Shown in pieces: positions 63,165 to 64,000 of a stretch of 64,000 nt of DNA (position 1 is its first letter; every line of letters begins with the position of its first letter). The notes below the pieces were generated by a model. The model ran no database searches and had not been told where the DNA came from. It was given only the letters and a program-made list of their open reading frames with translations. Origin of the DNA: Granulicella mallensis (GTDB taxonomy: Bacteria > Acidobacteriota > Terriglobia > Terriglobales > Acidobacteriaceae); the NCBI RefSeq assembly GCF_014203225.1, contig NZ_JACHIO010000004.1:1-64000 (forward strand). The letters run 5' to 3'. The position numbers and the translations under genes were made by a program.

Positions 63165-63305
63165 AGGACCGGAAGGGCATGGCTTCAGCCATGCCGCCAA
63201 AGCATCATTCAAAAACTCTTTCCGCTCTGCCGAAGGCCAGAGTGAAGCCCGCAGGGCGCAACGATTGAATTGCCTTCTTTTGCCGTGGCGAAAAAAGCTG
63301 CCCCA
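63165..63305. repeat. Half-size relative of the giant inverted repeat
   Basis: GGAAGGGCATGGCTTCAGCC, then CTCTGCCGAAGGCCAGAGTG, GCAACGATTGAATTGCC and a CTTTTGCCGTGG tail. It matches one arm and the centre of the element at 12475-12865. It separates the cytochrome gene from the convergent SDR gene. Confidence 0.75.
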
Positions 63306-63311
63306 ACCACG

Positions 63312-64000
63312 CTAACGGTCGAATCCCATACTTTTGGATATATGCGCGGCGATTGCGGCCGTTAATCCGCGTGGAAGGATTCGACTGATCCAGGTTCCCA
63401 CACGAGTGCTCAAGCGGCCCGGATACGATACGATCTTTCCCCGCACAAAATCATCCAGCGTGCGGCACGCCACGCTTTGCGACGTATCCATTTTTTCCAG
63501 CTTGACCGTCGTAGGACTCTGCGCAAAAAACTCCGTCGCCGTCGGTCCAGGGTTCGCTACCATCATGCGCACGCCGGAACCCTTGATCTCCTCCGCCACG
63601 GCCTCGCTGAACAGAAGAACGAACGCCTTCGTCGCGGTATAGGTCGCATTGTAAGGAACAGGCTGGAACGCCCCGTTTGAGCCGACATTGATGATGCCGC
63701 CGCTTCCACGCTCCATCATCTTCTTCCCCAAAATGTGCGTGAGTGCCACGAGACTTTGCACGTTCACAACAACTGGAGTCACCTCCTCCTCAAGAGGTCT
63801 GCTGAAAAACTTTCCGCTATAGCCGACAGCAGCATTGTTCAGCAGCAAGTCGAGCTCAATGCCCATCCGCTCAAGATTTTCCACGATGGCCTCCGGCGCA
63901 GACACGTCTCCCAGGTCTGCTTCTATCACCTCAACGCGCACCTTGTGGTCGCGCCGCAGCGTCACGGCAAGCGATTCCAACGCAGCTTTCGTCCGCGCCA
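63312..64000 (-). CDS. Short-chain dehydrogenase/reductase, N-terminus beyond the window
   Basis: The visible 229 residues cover most of an SDR: LLLNNAAVGYSGKF (NNAG-like), GGIINVGSNGAFQPVPYNATYTATKAF with catalytic Ser, Tyr and Lys (YxxxK), then MMVANPGPTATEF. The reading frame is open to the right edge (ARTKAALESLAV), so the glycine-rich NAD(P) loop lies outside. It resembles SDR proteins with a C-terminal amphipathic extension (ILPRGLTAAIAAHISKSM). The substrate is unknown. Confidence 0.88.
   Translation of the reverse strand, partial: ARTKAALESLAVTLRRDHKVRVEVIEADLGDVSAPEAIVENLERMGIELDLLLNNAAVGYSGKFFSRPLEEEVTPVVVNVQSLVALTHILGKKMMERGSGGIINVGSNGAFQPVPYNATYTATKAFVLLFSEAVAEEIKGSGVRMMVANPGPTATEFFAQSPTTVKLEKMDTSQSVACRTLDDFVRGKIVSYPGRLSTRVGTWISRILPRGLTAAIAAHISKSMGFDR

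Overview
This 64 kb window looks like chromosomal DNA of a GC-rich diderm bacterium. The best fit is Acidobacteriota, class Terriglobia (Acidobacteriaceae type). The evidence is a VWFA-related secreted protein of the acidobacterial kind, DUF4126 and DUF2306 membrane proteins, a CocE/NonD hydrolase, LPS-type envelope genes (lptE, kpsF) and an unusual density of intergenic palindromic repeats. No rRNA, tRNA, IS transposase, CRISPR array or prophage was recognised. Several genes appear to start with TTG or GTG (hup, fic, ftsH, priA, alaX, the sugar MFS transporter, the flavoprotein oxidoreductase).

Region 1 (0.4-49.8 kb) is core genome cut into short, often convergent, transcription units separated by repeats. 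It holds dcd, hup, priA, alaX-fbp, an exported M24 peptidase, an antitoxin-Fic pair, a CocE hydrolase, a VWA protein, lptE-holA (the same order as in E. coli), a GNAT enzyme, an M1 peptidase, DUF4126, ftsH, tilS, two small secreted proteins, ispD and ispF, gltX, a TlpA/DsbD-alpha thiol-redox pair, kpsF, proS, a class A PBP, manA, a FucP-type sugar transporter, trxB, and a cell-shape/RNase block mreD-mrdA-rodA-rne.

Region 2 (49.8-63.1 kb) looks accessory and carries almost none of the repeats until 61.3 kb. It has a PadR regulator divergent from a beta-barrel protein gene followed by two small membrane proteins, and an HK/RR pair. A type III polyketide synthase-methyltransferase unit follows, with a short Rossmann-like remnant, DUF2306 and a flavoprotein reductase/hydroxylase. 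Then come YceI, a Tat-exported multicopper oxidase overlapping an outer-membrane protein gene, and an octaheme c-type cytochrome. I read this as a phenolic-lipid or quinone-like biosynthetic unit next to an extracytoplasmic redox module. That linkage is inference from order and families, not proof. An SDR gene runs off the right edge.

The most notable observations are these. (i) The RNase E/G protein has about 700 residues of low-complexity Arg/Gly-rich and acidic sequence inserted inside its S1 domain instead of a C-terminal scaffold. (ii) Degenerate heptamer tandem repeats (CCCTRRR) lie inside the reading frames of priA and tilS and form the signal peptide of a DsbD-alpha-like protein. (iii) Several families of palindromic, MITE-like or hairpin elements occupy nearly every gap in region 1. 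Some abut or supply stop codons (ispF, ftsH, rne).
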